A stretch of DNA of 64,000 bases from an uncultured Flavobacteriales bacterium. Lineage in GTDB: Bacteria; Bacteroidota; Bacteroidia; Flavobacteriales; Crocinitomicaceae. Below, piece by piece: positions 51,997-61,746 of the stretch (the first letter of the stretch is position 1; the number at the start of each line of letters is the position of its first letter). The position numbers and the translations under genes were made by a program. The notes beneath the pieces are model-generated. The model had not been told where the DNA came from, ran no database searches, and was given only the letters and a program-made list of their open reading frames with translations. The stretch is from assembly GCA_946479285.1 (NCBI GenBank), contig CAMLFH010000011.1, positions 1-64,000 of the forward strand, written 5' to 3'.

Positions 51997-54402
51997 ATGA
52001 ATAGACACATTAAAAAGGTGGCAATTTTAGGATCCGGAGTTATGGGTTCCAGAATTGCATGTCACTTTGCCAATGTTGGATGTGAAGTACTGCTTCTTGA
52101 CATCCTTCCCAAAGAACCCAATGATGCTGAGAAAGCAAAAGGACTCACAATTGATAGTAAGCCCGTAAGGAATCGCATTGTAAATGAAGCATTGCAATTT
52201 GCTTTGAGTTCCAATCCTTCTCCCATTTACCGTAAATCTTTCGCTTCCCGTATCCAACCCGGGAACTTTGAAGATGATCTGCCAAAAATTGCAGAAGTTG
52301 ATTGGATTATCGAAGTCGTGATCGAGCGCCTGGATATCAAACAGCAGGTTTTTACCAACGTAGAAAAATTCCGGAAACCGGGAACTTTGATTTCCACAAA
52401 CACTTCCGGAATTCCGATTCATTTGATGTTGGATGGAAGATCAGACGATTTCAAAAAACACTTTGCAGGAACACACTTTTTCAATCCGCCGAGATATTTG
52501 CCTTTATTGGAAGTGATTCCAACGAAAGAAACTGCTCCGGAAATCGTTGATTTCTACATGTCATTCGGATCCAAAATCCTTGGAAAGAAAACCGTATTGT
52601 GCAAAGACACACCTGCTTTCATTGCAAATCGTGTTGGAGTTTACAGCATCATGGCTTTATTCCATGCCGTGGAAGAAATGGATTTGACCATCGAAGAAGT
52701 GGATAAATTAACAGGACCTGTTTTGGGAAGACCAAAATCGGCAACATTCCGCACGTGCGACGTCGTGGGTCTAGACACGCTGGTTGCTGTGGCAAACGGA
52801 TTGAAAGAAAATTGTCCGAATGATGAAGAAAGAGCACTGTTTGAAGTGCCGGACTTCGTAAATAAAATGGTCGAAAACAAATGGCTTGGAAGTAAAACCA
52901 AACAAGGTTTCTTTAAGAAAACGGTAGATGCTGACGGCAAAAAAGTATTCCTGGCTTTGAACCTGAAGACTTTGGAATACGAACCAAGCAAAAAGGTTTC
53001 CTTCCCGACTTTGGAAATGACCAAAGCAATAGACGATTTGGAACAGCGTACCAAAATGCTGGTTGCTGGAATGGATAAAGCCGGAGAGTTTTACCGCAAA
53101 ACATTTGGTGGACTGTTTGCTTACGTAACGAATCGAATTCCGGAAATTTCCGATGATCTTTATAAAATAGACGACGCATTAAAAGCCGGTTTCGGCTGGG
53201 AACTCGGTCCATTTGAAACGTGGGATGTACTCGGCTTTAAACAAGGAAAAGAATTAGTGGAAAAAGCAGGAAAAAATGTACCGGCCTGGGTTGGTGAAAT
53301 GGAAGCTGCAGGATTTACTTCTTTTTACAAATCCGAAAACGGAAAACGCCTGTACTACAATCAACAAAGTAAATCGTACGAAGTTATTCCGGGGACGGAA
53401 GACATCGTTTCACTTCAGGCATTAAGAGTATCCAACAAAGTTTGGGGTAATTCAGATGCTACGTTGGTTGATTTAGGCGATGGAATCCTGAACCTGGAAT
53501 TCCACACCAAAATGAATACGATTGGCGGTGGTGTGATTGAAGGAATCAATAAATCAATCGAACTCGCTGAAAAAGAATACAAAGGATTGGTGATTTCCAA
53601 CACAGGCGGAAACTTCTCTGCCGGGGCAAACGTAGGGATGATCTTCATGATGGCTGCCGAACAGGATTACGACGAATTGAATTTTGCAGTAAAAACATTC
53701 CAGGACACGATGATGCGTGTCAGATATTCAAATATCCCGGTAATTGTAGCTCCGCATAATATGGCTTTGGGCGGTGGCTGTGAACTATCCATGCATTCGG
53801 ATAAAGTAGTTGCGCATGCGGAACTTTACATGGGATTAGTTGAATTTGGTGTTGGTCTGATTCCCGGTGGCGGCGGTTCGAAAGAATTTGCAAAACGCTT
53901 TTCCGAAGAATTAAAAGACGGAGATATCAAGATCAATCGCCTGCGTGAACGTTTCCTTTCCATCGGACAGGCAAAAGTTTCTACTTCCGCCTATGAAGCA
54001 TTCGATTTGGGCTATTTACGCGAAGGCACGGATGAAGTGGTCATTTCCCGTGAATATCAGCTGACAAGAGCAAAAGCTGCAGCATTGGAACTGGCAAACA
54101 AGGGATACATCGCTCCGAAAAGAGAAAAGAACATAACCGTTCTTGGCCAGGAAGGATTGGGAATCATTTATGTAGGTGCAAATTCGATGATGTCAGGGCA
54201 TTACATGTCTGAGCACGATCAGGTCATTTCCGAAAAACTCGGCTGGGTAATGTGTGGCGGCGATTTAAGCGAAAACACGGTCGTTTCCGAACAGTACTTA
54301 TTGGACCTGGAGCGCAAAGCATTCGTAGAATTGTGCCAGCAGCGCAAAACACTTGAGCGATTAGAAAGTTTGGTGAAATCGGGTAAGATTTTGAGAAATT
54401 AA
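51997..54402 (+). CDS. fadN: FadN-type 3-hydroxyacyl-CoA dehydrogenase/enoyl-CoA hydratase
   Basis: This bifunctional fatty-acid beta-oxidation enzyme has 801 residues, close to Bacillus FadN. The N-terminal dehydrogenase half starts with a Rossmann motif (VAILGSGVMGSRIACHFANVGCEV, 8-31), with GTHFFNPPRYLPLLEVIPT and CKDTPAFIANRVGVY. The C-terminal crotonase domain (about 490-740) carries GNFSAGANVGMIF, MALGGGCELSMHSDKVV and MGLVEFGVGLIPGGGG, with both catalytic Glu residues kept. It is followed by FadA after 10 bases; no acyl-CoA dehydrogenase (FadE) follows as it does in Bacillus. Confidence 0.95.
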   Translation: MNRHIKKVAILGSGVMGSRIACHFANVGCEVLLLDILPKEPNDAEKAKGLTIDSKPVRNRIVNEALQFALSSNPSPIYRKSFASRIQPGNFEDDLPKIAEVDWIIEVVIERLDIKQQVFTNVEKFRKPGTLISTNTSGIPIHLMLDGRSDDFKKHFAGTHFFNPPRYLPLLEVIPTKETAPEIVDFYMSFGSKILGKKTVLCKDTPAFIANRVGVYSIMALFHAVEEMDLTIEEVDKLTGPVLGRPKSATFRTCDVVGLDTLVAVANGLKENCPNDEERALFEVPDFVNKMVENKWLGSKTKQGFFKKTVDADGKKVFLALNLKTLEYEPSKKVSFPTLEMTKAIDDLEQRTKMLVAGMDKAGEFYRKTFGGLFAYVTNRIPEISDDLYKIDDALKAGFGWELGPFETWDVLGFKQGKELVEKAGKNVPAWVGEMEAAGFTSFYKSENGKRLYYNQQSKSYEVIPGTEDIVSLQALRVSNKVWGNSDATLVDLGDGILNLEFHTKMNTIGGGVIEGINKSIELAEKEYKGLVISNTGGNFSAGANVGMIFMMAAEQDYDELNFAVKTFQDTMMRVRYSNIPVIVAPHNMALGGGCELSMHSDKVVAHAELYMGLVEFGVGLIPGGGGSKEFAKRFSEELKDGDIKINRLRERFLSIGQAKVSTSAYEAFDLGYLREGTDEVVISREYQLTRAKAAALELANKGYIAPKREKNITVLGQEGLGIIYVGANSMMSGHYMSEHDQVISEKLGWVMCGGDLSENTVVSEQYLLDLERKAFVELCQQRKTLERLESLVKSGKILRN

Positions 54403-54412
54403 AAAGAAAAGT

Positions 54413-55594
54413 ATGTCACAAAAAGCATATATAGTAGCGGGATTCCGCTCAGCAGTTGGAAAAGCAGGAAAAGGAGGATTTCGGTTCTACCGACCTGATG
54501 ACCTGGCAGCTCGTGTAATCGAACATTTGGTTGCCAGTGTTCCTCAAGTAGAAAAAACACGCATCGACGATGTAATAGTTGGAAATGCCACTCCGGAAGC
54601 GGAACAAGGATTAAACGTAGGTCGTTTGATTTCTTTGATGGGATTAAAAACCGATAAAGTTCCGGGAATGACGGTCAATCGTTACTGTTCCTCCGGATTG
54701 GAAACCATTGCATTGGCGCAGGCAAAGATTGAAGCCGGGATGGCAGATTGTATCATTGCCGGTGGTGTTGAATCCATGTCAGTGATGGCAATGGGCGGGT
54801 GGAGAATTGTTCCGAATCCGAAAGTTGGAAAAGAAAATCCGACCTGGTATTGGGGAATGGGCTTAACAGCCGAAGCTGTTGCCACACAATTCAACGTGAG
54901 CCGGGAAGATCAAGATATCTTTTCGTTGAAATCTCATGAAAAAGCACTGAAAGCCATCGCTGAAGGCAAATTCAAAGAAGACATTGTTCCGATCGAAGTG
55001 GAGAACATCTTTTTAGATGAAAACGAGAAAAGACAAACCAAGAAATTCATTGTCGATACGGATGAAGGCCCAAGAGCTTCTACAATCGAAGGATTGGCAA
55101 AATTGCGTCCGGTGTTTGATGCAATGGGAAGCGTAACTGCAGGAAACTCTTCTCAAACTTCAGACGGAGCTGCTTTTGTGATGGTGATGTCGGAGAAAAT
55201 GGTCAAAGAACTGAATATTGAACCGATTGCACGTTTGGTCAGCTATGCCGTTGTTGGCGTTGAACCACGAATCATGGGAATTGGTCCTGTGGATGCGATT
55301 CCAAAAGCTTTGAAACAGGCAGGAATGAGTTTAAATGACATCAACCTGTTTGAGCTGAATGAAGCATTTGCTTCTCAGTCATTGGCAGTGATTCGTGAAG
55401 TTGGATTGAACCCGGATATTGTAAATGTAAACGGCGGAGCAATTGCTTTAGGCCACCCACTTGGATGTACGGGAGCAAAACTAACTGTTCAAATGATCAA
55501 CGAATTGCGTCGCAGAAACCAAAAATACGGAGTTGTGACCATGTGTGTTGGAACCGGACAAGGTGCGGCCGGAGTGATTGAGTTGTTGAAGTAA
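54413..55594 (+). CDS. fadA: Acetyl-CoA C-acyltransferase (thiolase)
   Basis: This 393-residue thiolase cleaves 3-oxoacyl-CoA in the last step of beta-oxidation. The nucleophile is Cys92 ([11 protein letters not shown]), the His is at about 348 ([15 protein letters not shown]) and the second Cys at about 378 (CVGTGQGAA). NEAFA also matches the family. It lies 10 bases after FadN, forming the multienzyme pair. A long-stem terminator follows. Confidence 0.95.
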   Translation: MSQKAYIVAGFRSAVGKAGKGGFRFYRPDDLAARVIEHLVASVPQVEKTRIDDVIVGNATPEAEQGLNVGRLISLMGLKTDKVPGMTVNRYCSSGLETIALAQAKIEAGMADCIIAGGVESMSVMAMGGWRIVPNPKVGKENPTWYWGMGLTAEAVATQFNVSREDQDIFSLKSHEKALKAIAEGKFKEDIVPIEVENIFLDENEKRQTKKFIVDTDEGPRASTIEGLAKLRPVFDAMGSVTAGNSSQTSDGAAFVMVMSEKMVKELNIEPIARLVSYAVVGVEPRIMGIGPVDAIPKALKQAGMSLNDINLFELNEAFASQSLAVIREVGLNPDIVNVNGGAIALGHPLGCTGAKLTVQMINELRRRNQKYGVVTMCVGTGQGAAGVIELLK

Positions 55595-55611
55595 AACCCT
55601 TATAAAGAATC

Positions 55612-55675
55612 AAAACGCCATTTTTCTTGCTCCTTCGCTAAAGCTTAGGTGACCGGATAAATGGCGTTTTTCTTG
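55612..55675 (+). terminator. Terminator after fadA with a long loop
   Basis: The perfect 12-base arms AAAACGCCATTT (55612-55623) and AAATGGCGTTTT (55659-55670) enclose a 35-base loop, and a short T-rich run (TTTTTCTTG) overlaps and follows the second arm. The loop contains CCTTCGCTAAAGCTTAGG, itself weakly symmetric. Confidence 0.7.
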
Positions 55676-55731
55676 TTATAATTCTCTAAAATCGAAATTC
55701 CAGCTGGGTTTTTCTTAATTTCGAAAGAAAT

Positions 55732-56790
55732 ATGGAAAATTCCTCTCAGAGAACAGCAAAATTACAAACGACCAGCCACACGCTGATCATTGCTTCCATC
55801 CTGATTGTAATCCTATTTTTAGGAAGAAGCCTCATTATTCCTTTGATATTCGGGATGATTTTGTGGCTGATGATGCGGAAAATCCGCTCGCTATTTTATA
55901 GAGTCGGACTAAAGGACAAATGGTTTCCGAAATGGTTAAAAACGCTTCTCAGCACCGCTATTCTCTTTTCTTTGGTTTGGGTCATCGGGATGATTTTTGA
56001 AAGTAATATCAAAGAATTGATCCGTTACTCAGATGCATATGGCAAAAACTTCACGCTGATCATGCACGATTTTGACAGCCTTTCTTCTTACAAAGTGGAA
56101 GACATTGCCAAAAGCTTCAACTCCAATGATTTGATCACGAAATACATGACATCGGTTATTGCTTCTTTGCAAACGATCATTTCAAATGTGGTCATTGTTT
56201 TGATTTACATGTTATTTATCATCACAGAAGAATCTTCTTTCAAATTCAAAATAAGAGCACTGTTCCCAAACCGGGAAACGTATAACGAACGCCTTTTGGT
56301 AATCCGGAGAATCGAAAAAGCGATCACCAATTACCTTGGGATCAAATCCTTAATTGCGCTCATTACCTCTACAATCTCTTATTCGATTCTGACACTTGCC
56401 GGATTAAACGCCCCTTTCTTCTGGGCACTCTTAATTTTCATGTTCAGCTTCATTCCGTTTTTCGGAGTACTGATCAGCTCATTTCTCCCTGCATTGTTTG
56501 CAATCATTCAGTTTGCGGGTTACAGCGAGTCATTGATCATCCTGTTTAGTTTGGGATCGATCCAATTCATTGCAGGAAATATTATCGAACCAAAGATCAT
56601 GGGAAATACCATGAACGTGAGCCCATTGGTAGTAATTCTATCGCTGGGTTTCTGGGGATTCATCTGGGGATTGCCGGGAATGTTCCTAAGTGTTCCTATC
56701 ACAGTGATCATGGTGATTGTTTTCTCGAAATTCAAATCTACCCGCGGAATAGCAATTATTCTTTCAGAAAGAGGGGAAATTGAGCATTAA
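55732..56790 (+). CDS. AI-2E family transporter
   Basis: The 352-residue membrane protein has about seven to eight membrane helices. It carries the family's central motif LIALITSTISYSILTLAGLNAPFFWALLIFMFSFIPFFGVLIS and the C-terminal LSLGFWGFIWGLPGMFLSVPITVIMVIVF. Members are named for AI-2 export, but many act as sodium/proton antiporters or have unknown cargo. The stop overlaps the start of the next gene by one base (TAATG). Confidence 0.9.
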   Translation: MENSSQRTAKLQTTSHTLIIASILIVILFLGRSLIIPLIFGMILWLMMRKIRSLFYRVGLKDKWFPKWLKTLLSTAILFSLVWVIGMIFESNIKELIRYSDAYGKNFTLIMHDFDSLSSYKVEDIAKSFNSNDLITKYMTSVIASLQTIISNVVIVLIYMLFIITEESSFKFKIRALFPNRETYNERLLVIRRIEKAITNYLGIKSLIALITSTISYSILTLAGLNAPFFWALLIFMFSFIPFFGVLISSFLPALFAIIQFAGYSESLIILFSLGSIQFIAGNIIEPKIMGNTMNVSPLVVILSLGFWGFIWGLPGMFLSVPITVIMVIVFSKFKSTRGIAIILSERGEIEH

Positions 56791-57986
56791 TGAAGATACT
56801 TCTGTTTACATATTTTACGTTGTTTTCTCTGTTTTCCTTCGCTCAATTTGAAGATGAAAACGAAGACAAAACCGTATTTGGCGGAACGAATGTCATTGCG
56901 AAAAACGCAGCGGGACAAGTCGGGATTAAATCCAAAGACGAAAAAGAAATCGTGCCCTTTGTCTACAATAAGATTATTGAGAACAACCTCGGACTGTTTG
57001 TTTTCAAAGTCAATAAATCCAACGGCTACGAACGCTCCTATTCACTGGGTTATTACAACAAACAATTCAAACAAATTCTTCCCTGCCAGTATAACAGCCT
57101 CCTTGCTTTAGACGACGGATATATCATTGCTTCTCAAAATTCAGACAAGAAATTCGGATTGATCGACACAATCGGACGCATTATTATTCCGTTTGAATAC
57201 GATGAAATGGCCGCACCAAGTGAGGGATTATTTCTCACGAAGGTCAACGAGAAGTACGGTTTTATTTCTAAAAAGAACAACACCATCATCGATCACAAAT
57301 TCGTTTATGCAAGTCCGTTTTCAGAAGGATTAGCAGCCGCAAGTAAATCAAATTTGATTGGTTTTATCAACCGAAGAGGCGATTTTGAGATCAAAGAACG
57401 CTTTACTTCTGCAGATGATTTTGTTTACGGCTATGCTCCTGTTTTCTTTTACAACCAGGCCAGTGTTATAAATCCGGCGGGTGAGATTCTCTTTCCATTC
57501 ATTTTTAAAAACATTCATTCGGTGGGAAACGGGCAATTTATATTTGAAACCAGTGAAAATCTCCGCAACACCTTAGCCTCTACTCTTCCGCAGTTACGAA
57601 TTGCTCAAAAACCGGATGAACTTTCTCAATACGATTCCATCATTACACCAATGGATTCTGAAATAGATTCAGAAATCCTGGGAGAGAAATTTATGGGTGT
57701 TATGAATGCTCTTGGTCAATTGATTGGCGGGAATGAATTCAAACAGGTCATTCACCTTCATTCGGAAGGAACGGAACAGTTGTATGCGGTTCAAAAAAAA
57801 TCCGATGAGGAAAACGCAAACAGCAATTACAATTTTGCATTAATGGATGGAAACGGAAGAATCCTGAGTGAATACCGTTTCTTTGAAGTAAAACCGGATG
57901 AAAAAATAGTGGTTGAAGAAACGGAAACCGGTTTTGTGAATTACCATGTTGATCCAAGTGGAAAACTAACAAAGCTGAAAGACTAA
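56790..57986 (+). CDS. Secreted WG-repeat protein
   Basis: The 398-residue protein has a signal peptide (1-17, ending SFAQF) and several WG-like repeats built on a pattern such as KKFGLIDTIGRIIIPFEYDEM and EKYGFISKKNNTIIDHKFVY (about 45-230). The family is widespread and its role is unclear. It is co-translated with the AI-2E gene and ends just before a bidirectional terminator. Confidence 0.8.
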   Translation: MKILLFTYFTLFSLFSFAQFEDENEDKTVFGGTNVIAKNAAGQVGIKSKDEKEIVPFVYNKIIENNLGLFVFKVNKSNGYERSYSLGYYNKQFKQILPCQYNSLLALDDGYIIASQNSDKKFGLIDTIGRIIIPFEYDEMAAPSEGLFLTKVNEKYGFISKKNNTIIDHKFVYASPFSEGLAAASKSNLIGFINRRGDFEIKERFTSADDFVYGYAPVFFYNQASVINPAGEILFPFIFKNIHSVGNGQFIFETSENLRNTLASTLPQLRIAQKPDELSQYDSIITPMDSEIDSEILGEKFMGVMNALGQLIGGNEFKQVIHLHSEGTEQLYAVQKKSDEENANSNYNFALMDGNGRILSEYRFFEVKPDEKIVVEETETGFVNYHVDPSGKLTKLKD

Positions 57987-57993
57987 CTGAAAA

Positions 57994-58025
57994 AAAATCT
58001 GCGCTAATCCGCTACTGCGGATTTT
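57994..58025. terminator. Bidirectional terminator
   Basis: AAAATCTGCG (57994-58003) pairs with TGCGGATTTT (58016-58025) with two G-T pairs, and runs of A and T flank both ends. It sits between the convergent WG-repeat and OstA-like genes. Confidence 0.75.
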
Positions 58026-58046
58026 TATCGAAAGCTTTACTTTCTC

Positions 58047-59651
58047 TTATTTATTCCTTCCTCCCGGTTCTTTTTTCTCTTCCACAACCACCGGAACTTT
58101 TCGCGGTTCCTGCAATTCCTGCCAGGTTTTAGGTCGTAAAGCCGGACTCCATTTAAATTCCTTTAAAAACTGTTCGTCCGGATTGATTTTGTCGATGGGA
58201 TAAAACTTGCCGTCGGGTTGATTGATATATGTAATCCCAACAACTTCCCCACTATCCATGTAAACCCTCAGATCGGAAGAATAAATGCGGTTCAATCCCA
58301 TTCGTTTCACAATAACAGCAGTATCCGTTTTCTCTTCTTCTTCCGGGTAGAAAATCGTTTTCGCCTGTCCGTTCACATCCGAACGAATCAGCTCATTATC
58401 CTTAAAGTACGACCAGATTTCTTTCCCGGACAGCTGGTTGTAATACCTTCCGGAATCAAGTTCATTGGCGGCAAAAGCGTGGGGAAACAAATGCGCTTTA
58501 TCAATGATTGTATCGTTCTTAATAAAAACGCGGATGGTATCGCCGATCAATTCGGAATTATAACTCCAGAAATGGGCATTTCCCCACAAATCCATAATGC
58601 TGTCCTGCTTTCTGTAATCCAAGGAATCGGCAACGCCCTGGATCTTATTTTGAAAGATCCGAACATCCTTTCCACCACGAATTCGCAAGGTTTTTTCCAA
58701 AGTGTCGCGCAAATGGATTAAAGTATCCGCCCTCAAAAAGAGCGTATCTTTCGATTTCATGATACGGATCAACGGATAATCTGTCAATACATCCGTAAGT
58801 GTTTTTCCATCTGAAGTAAAAAAACCCGCATTGAACTGTACTTTCTGAGCAGTATCAAGCATCTGCACATTTCCTCTTCCCTCAGCAAATTTGCGTTTTG
58901 GAGCATAATACAAACTGTCTCCGGTAATGATTCGTGGTGCCTGCTCAATCTTCGCATTTTTGGTCAGCAAACCTTCTTCGGTATTTACATGAAACCAGCC
59001 CTTGTCGCAAAAGAATTTGGAATCCTTTGTTGTTCCTACCGTTGGCCCATAGAAAAAGACTTTATGAACCAGGTAATTGTAATGCAGCGTATCGGTGGTC
59101 AATTTCAGATCGTCGCTTTTATAAACCACATTCCCTTTGAAAAAAGCTTCTTCGGTATTCGGGTAAAAATAACCGTAAATACTGGTGAGCACTTCATTGG
59201 TGGTAATGTTCTCAATCTTGCCTTTATTCCTGTAAATGGCTTTTGAACTTCTGGCGTCGTAATCCAGTGAATCGGTCGTTAATTTGTATTCGCGGTCGCG
59301 CACCCGAACGTGTCCCCAAAGTTTTGCCAAACGGGTTCTCCCATTGTAGTACATCGAATCGCAAAACAAATTGAGTGTATCCGCTTTGTTAATCTGTACT
59401 TTCCCGTAAGCCCAGACTTCATCCGTTCGTTCCCGGTAGTGCGCAGAATCACAAAACATGACATTTCCCTGGTATTTGAAATTCAGGAAACCTGTCAGGC
59501 GCTGTTTCCCTGTTTTATCGTCGTAGGAAAGTTTCTTTGCTCCCGGCAACAGCTCCAACCAGGAACCCTGTGCCTGAGAAAATTGCGCACACAAAAAAAT
59601 TGCGCTCAAAGAAAGCGCAATTCGATAAAGATATGTTTTGAAAATCTTCAA
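58047..59651 (-). CDS. OstA/LptA-like envelope protein
   Basis: The 534-residue exported protein has a signal peptide (1-27, ending SQAQ) and repeating beta-strand segments of the OstA/LptA fold: LNFKYQGNVMFCDSAHY, LWGHVRVRDREYKLTTDSLDYDA and FFKGNVVYKSDDLKLTTDTLHYN. It is longer than LptA (about 180), as is usual in Bacteroidota, with extra blades up to about 420. It probably shuttles lipopolysaccharide across the periplasm. It directly abuts purA, without a gap, in the fur-STAS-purA operon. Confidence 0.85.
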   Translation of the reverse strand: MKIFKTYLYRIALSLSAIFLCAQFSQAQGSWLELLPGAKKLSYDDKTGKQRLTGFLNFKYQGNVMFCDSAHYRERTDEVWAYGKVQINKADTLNLFCDSMYYNGRTRLAKLWGHVRVRDREYKLTTDSLDYDARSSKAIYRNKGKIENITTNEVLTSIYGYFYPNTEEAFFKGNVVYKSDDLKLTTDTLHYNYLVHKVFFYGPTVGTTKDSKFFCDKGWFHVNTEEGLLTKNAKIEQAPRIITGDSLYYAPKRKFAEGRGNVQMLDTAQKVQFNAGFFTSDGKTLTDVLTDYPLIRIMKSKDTLFLRADTLIHLRDTLEKTLRIRGGKDVRIFQNKIQGVADSLDYRKQDSIMDLWGNAHFWSYNSELIGDTIRVFIKNDTIIDKAHLFPHAFAANELDSGRYYNQLSGKEIWSYFKDNELIRSDVNGQAKTIFYPEEEEKTDTAVIVKRMGLNRIYSSDLRVYMDSGEVVGITYINQPDGKFYPIDKINPDEQFLKEFKWSPALRPKTWQELQEPRKVPVVVEEKKEPGGRNK

Positions 59652-60923
59652 TTATCTCGTTGCCAAAGTTTGTTTCCGGTCCGGTCCTACCGAAACCGTT
59701 TTTACGGGCACTTGCAAATGTCGTTCCAAATAGTTGACATAATTTTTCAGTGCTTCCGGAGCATCCGCATAAGAAGACAAACCTGTAAGGTCTTTATTCC
59801 ATCCGGGAATATCTTCATAAACCGGCTCAATAGTCACTCCGTCAATATCGTAAGGCATGTAATCCTGCTCCACTCCATCCACTTTGTATTTGGTGCACGC
59901 ACGAATGGTATCAAAAGTATCCAATACATCTGCTTTCATCATCGCCAATTCTGTAACACCATTGATCATGATCGCATATTTCATCGCAGGAAGATCAATC
60001 CATCCACAACGACGCGGTCTTCCCGTCGTAGATCCAAATTCTCTACCTTCCTGGCGAATTTTCTCACCAACTTCATCCTCCAATTCCGTAGGAAAAGGCC
60101 CCGAACCAACGCGTGTACAATAAGCTTTAAAAATCCCGATCACATCGCCGATTTTTGAAGGCGCAATTCCAAGTCCTGTACACGTTCCTGCAGTAACGGT
60201 ATTTGAAGAAGTTACAAATGGATACGTTCCGAAATCGATATCGAGCATTGTTCCCTGTGCACCTTCAGCCAGGATCTTTTTCCCGGATTTCATCGCTTCA
60301 TTCAGGTAGTGTTCACTGTCAACAGCTGTCAATCCTTTCAGGATATTAATTCCTTCCATCCACGGACCTTCCAATTCTGCCAAATCATATTCAAATCCTT
60401 CATAATGCTTTAACATATTGAGGTGTTTCTCAACCAAAGCATTGTATTTATCCTGGAAAGAAGGCAGGAAAATATCTCCTACACGCAATCCATTTCTACC
60501 GGTTTTGTCCATGTAAGTCGGTCCGATTCCTTTCAGGGTACTTCCAATCTTATTCTTCCCTTTGGAAGCTTCAGAAGCTGCATCCAGTAACTTATGTGTC
60601 GGAAGGATCAAATGTGCTTTTCGGGAAACAACCAGTCGCTGCTTTACATCAATGTTGAAAGGTGCCAGTTTTTCCAATTCTTTCTGGAAAACTACCGGGT
60701 CGATCACTACTCCGTTTCCAATCAGGTTAATCACATTTCCATGAAAAATCCCGGAAGGAATGGTATGCAAAACGTGTTTTATACCTTCGAACTCAAGCGT
60801 ATGACCGGCATTTGGCCCACCTTGAAAACGAGCAATAATATCATATTGCGGAGTAAGAACGTCTACAATTTTTCCTTTCCCCTCATCACCCCATTGTAAT
60901 CCTAAAAGAACATCTACTTTCAT
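59652..60923 (-). CDS. purA: Adenylosuccinate synthetase
   Basis: PurA joins IMP and aspartate with GTP on the way to AMP. The 423 residues match the family, with VLLGLQWGDEGKGKIVD (5-21), GGPNAGHTLEF, GIGPTYMDKTGRNGLRVGD, GAQGTMLDIDFGTYPFVTSSNT and VGSGPFPTEL. The start overlaps the STAS gene by four bases (ATGA) and the stop abuts the OstA-like gene, so it is inside an operon. Confidence 0.97.
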   Translation of the reverse strand: MKVDVLLGLQWGDEGKGKIVDVLTPQYDIIARFQGGPNAGHTLEFEGIKHVLHTIPSGIFHGNVINLIGNGVVIDPVVFQKELEKLAPFNIDVKQRLVVSRKAHLILPTHKLLDAASEASKGKNKIGSTLKGIGPTYMDKTGRNGLRVGDIFLPSFQDKYNALVEKHLNMLKHYEGFEYDLAELEGPWMEGINILKGLTAVDSEHYLNEAMKSGKKILAEGAQGTMLDIDFGTYPFVTSSNTVTAGTCTGLGIAPSKIGDVIGIFKAYCTRVGSGPFPTELEDEVGEKIRQEGREFGSTTGRPRRCGWIDLPAMKYAIMINGVTELAMMKADVLDTFDTIRACTKYKVDGVEQDYMPYDIDGVTIEPVYEDIPGWNKDLTGLSSYADAPEALKNYVNYLERHLQVPVKTVSVGPDRKQTLATR

Positions 60924-61273
60924 TTCTCTTTATTAAATTTTGCTTCAACCTCATCTGTAGAATTGAAACAGCTAAAAATTTCGTTTAACTTGGATATTTC
61001 GAACAGCTTTTTAACCGATGGCTGTAAGTTCACCAACACACAATCCAGTCCTGTTTTTCGGGATCTCGTAAGAATCCGCACGAAAAAATTCAAGCCGGTA
61101 CTGTTACAGTATTCCAACTTGGAACAATCGCACAAAACGGCTTTTAAATCAGCGGACAGGGCTTTTTCGATGGTATCAAGTGCCTCCGACAAACCTTCGT
61201 CAGAAATAATTCTTCCTGAAATTTTGACCAATACAAAATTCGATGATTTCGTTATTTCAAACTTTGCGCTCAT
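60920..61273 (-). CDS. STAS-domain anti-sigma factor antagonist-like protein
   Basis: The 117-residue protein is a single STAS domain resembling SpoIIAA. The core VLCDCSKLEYCNSTGLNFFVR places Ser58 at the position of the SpoIIAA phosphorylation site. Such proteins are switched by a kinase and a SpoIIE-type phosphatase; a phosphatase of this kind is encoded at 41289-42536, but no HATPase kinase of the RsbW type is near. It is encoded between Fur and PurA, overlapping both. Confidence 0.85.
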   Translation of the reverse strand: MSAKFEITKSSNFVLVKISGRIISDEGLSEALDTIEKALSADLKAVLCDCSKLEYCNSTGLNFFVRILTRSRKTGLDCVLVNLQPSVKKLFEISKLNEIFSCFNSTDEVEAKFNKEK

Positions 61274-61728
61274 TATTGATTTTGTTCATTCTCTTCGTTT
61301 CTAACTCCGTAGAAATAAAGTGAATGGTGCTGGATTTTTACTCCGAAGATCTCTTCGATAGTTGCTTTGATACTTTGAATTCGCGGATCACAAAACTCGA
61401 TTACTTCCCCGGTATCGGTAATGATAACATGGTCGTGCTGTTTGGATCCGTGAGATTTTTCAAACTGTGCCAGGTTTTTGCCGAACTGATGCTTTCTAAC
61501 CAGGTTACAAGCCAGCAATAATTCAATCGTATTGTAAAGAGTAGCTCTGGAAACCCGGTAATTCTGGTTCTTCATCTTGATATACAAAGATTCGATATCA
61601 AAATGCCCCTGGTAATTATAGATTTCAGCCAGGATAGCAAAGCGCTCGGGAGTCTTCCGGTGCCCGTTCTGCTCCAGATATGCTGAAAAAATGTTCCTTA
61701 CTGTTAACTGCAGATCTTGTTGTTGCAT
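61273..61728 (-). CDS. Fur family metal-responsive regulator
   Basis: The 151-residue protein starts at the ATG at 61728. The helix-turn-helix is in [27 protein letters not shown] and [26 protein letters not shown]. The metal-binding region has [20 protein letters not shown]. The C-terminal CxxC zinc pairs of classical Fur are missing; only one Cys is left, as in many Bacteroidota Fur-like proteins. The metal could be Fe(II) or Mn(II), or the protein may be a PerR-type peroxide sensor. A promoter box at 61747-61754 excludes the earlier ATG at 61749. Confidence 0.92.
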   Translation of the reverse strand: MQQQDLQLTVRNIFSAYLEQNGHRKTPERFAILAEIYNYQGHFDIESLYIKMKNQNYRVSRATLYNTIELLLACNLVRKHQFGKNLAQFEKSHGSKQHDHVIITDTGEVIEFCDPRIQSIKATIEEIFGVKIQHHSLYFYGVRNEENEQNQ

Positions 61729-61746
61729 CTGACGTAATTCAAAGGG

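Noticed and set aside
52641..53054. Open frame of 137 codons on the minus strand
   Set aside because: It is antisense inside fadN, whose domains are well supported.
59310..60158. Open frame of 282 codons on the plus strand
   Set aside because: It lies antisense across purA and the OstA-like gene, both strongly supported. Its protein has no family pattern or signal.
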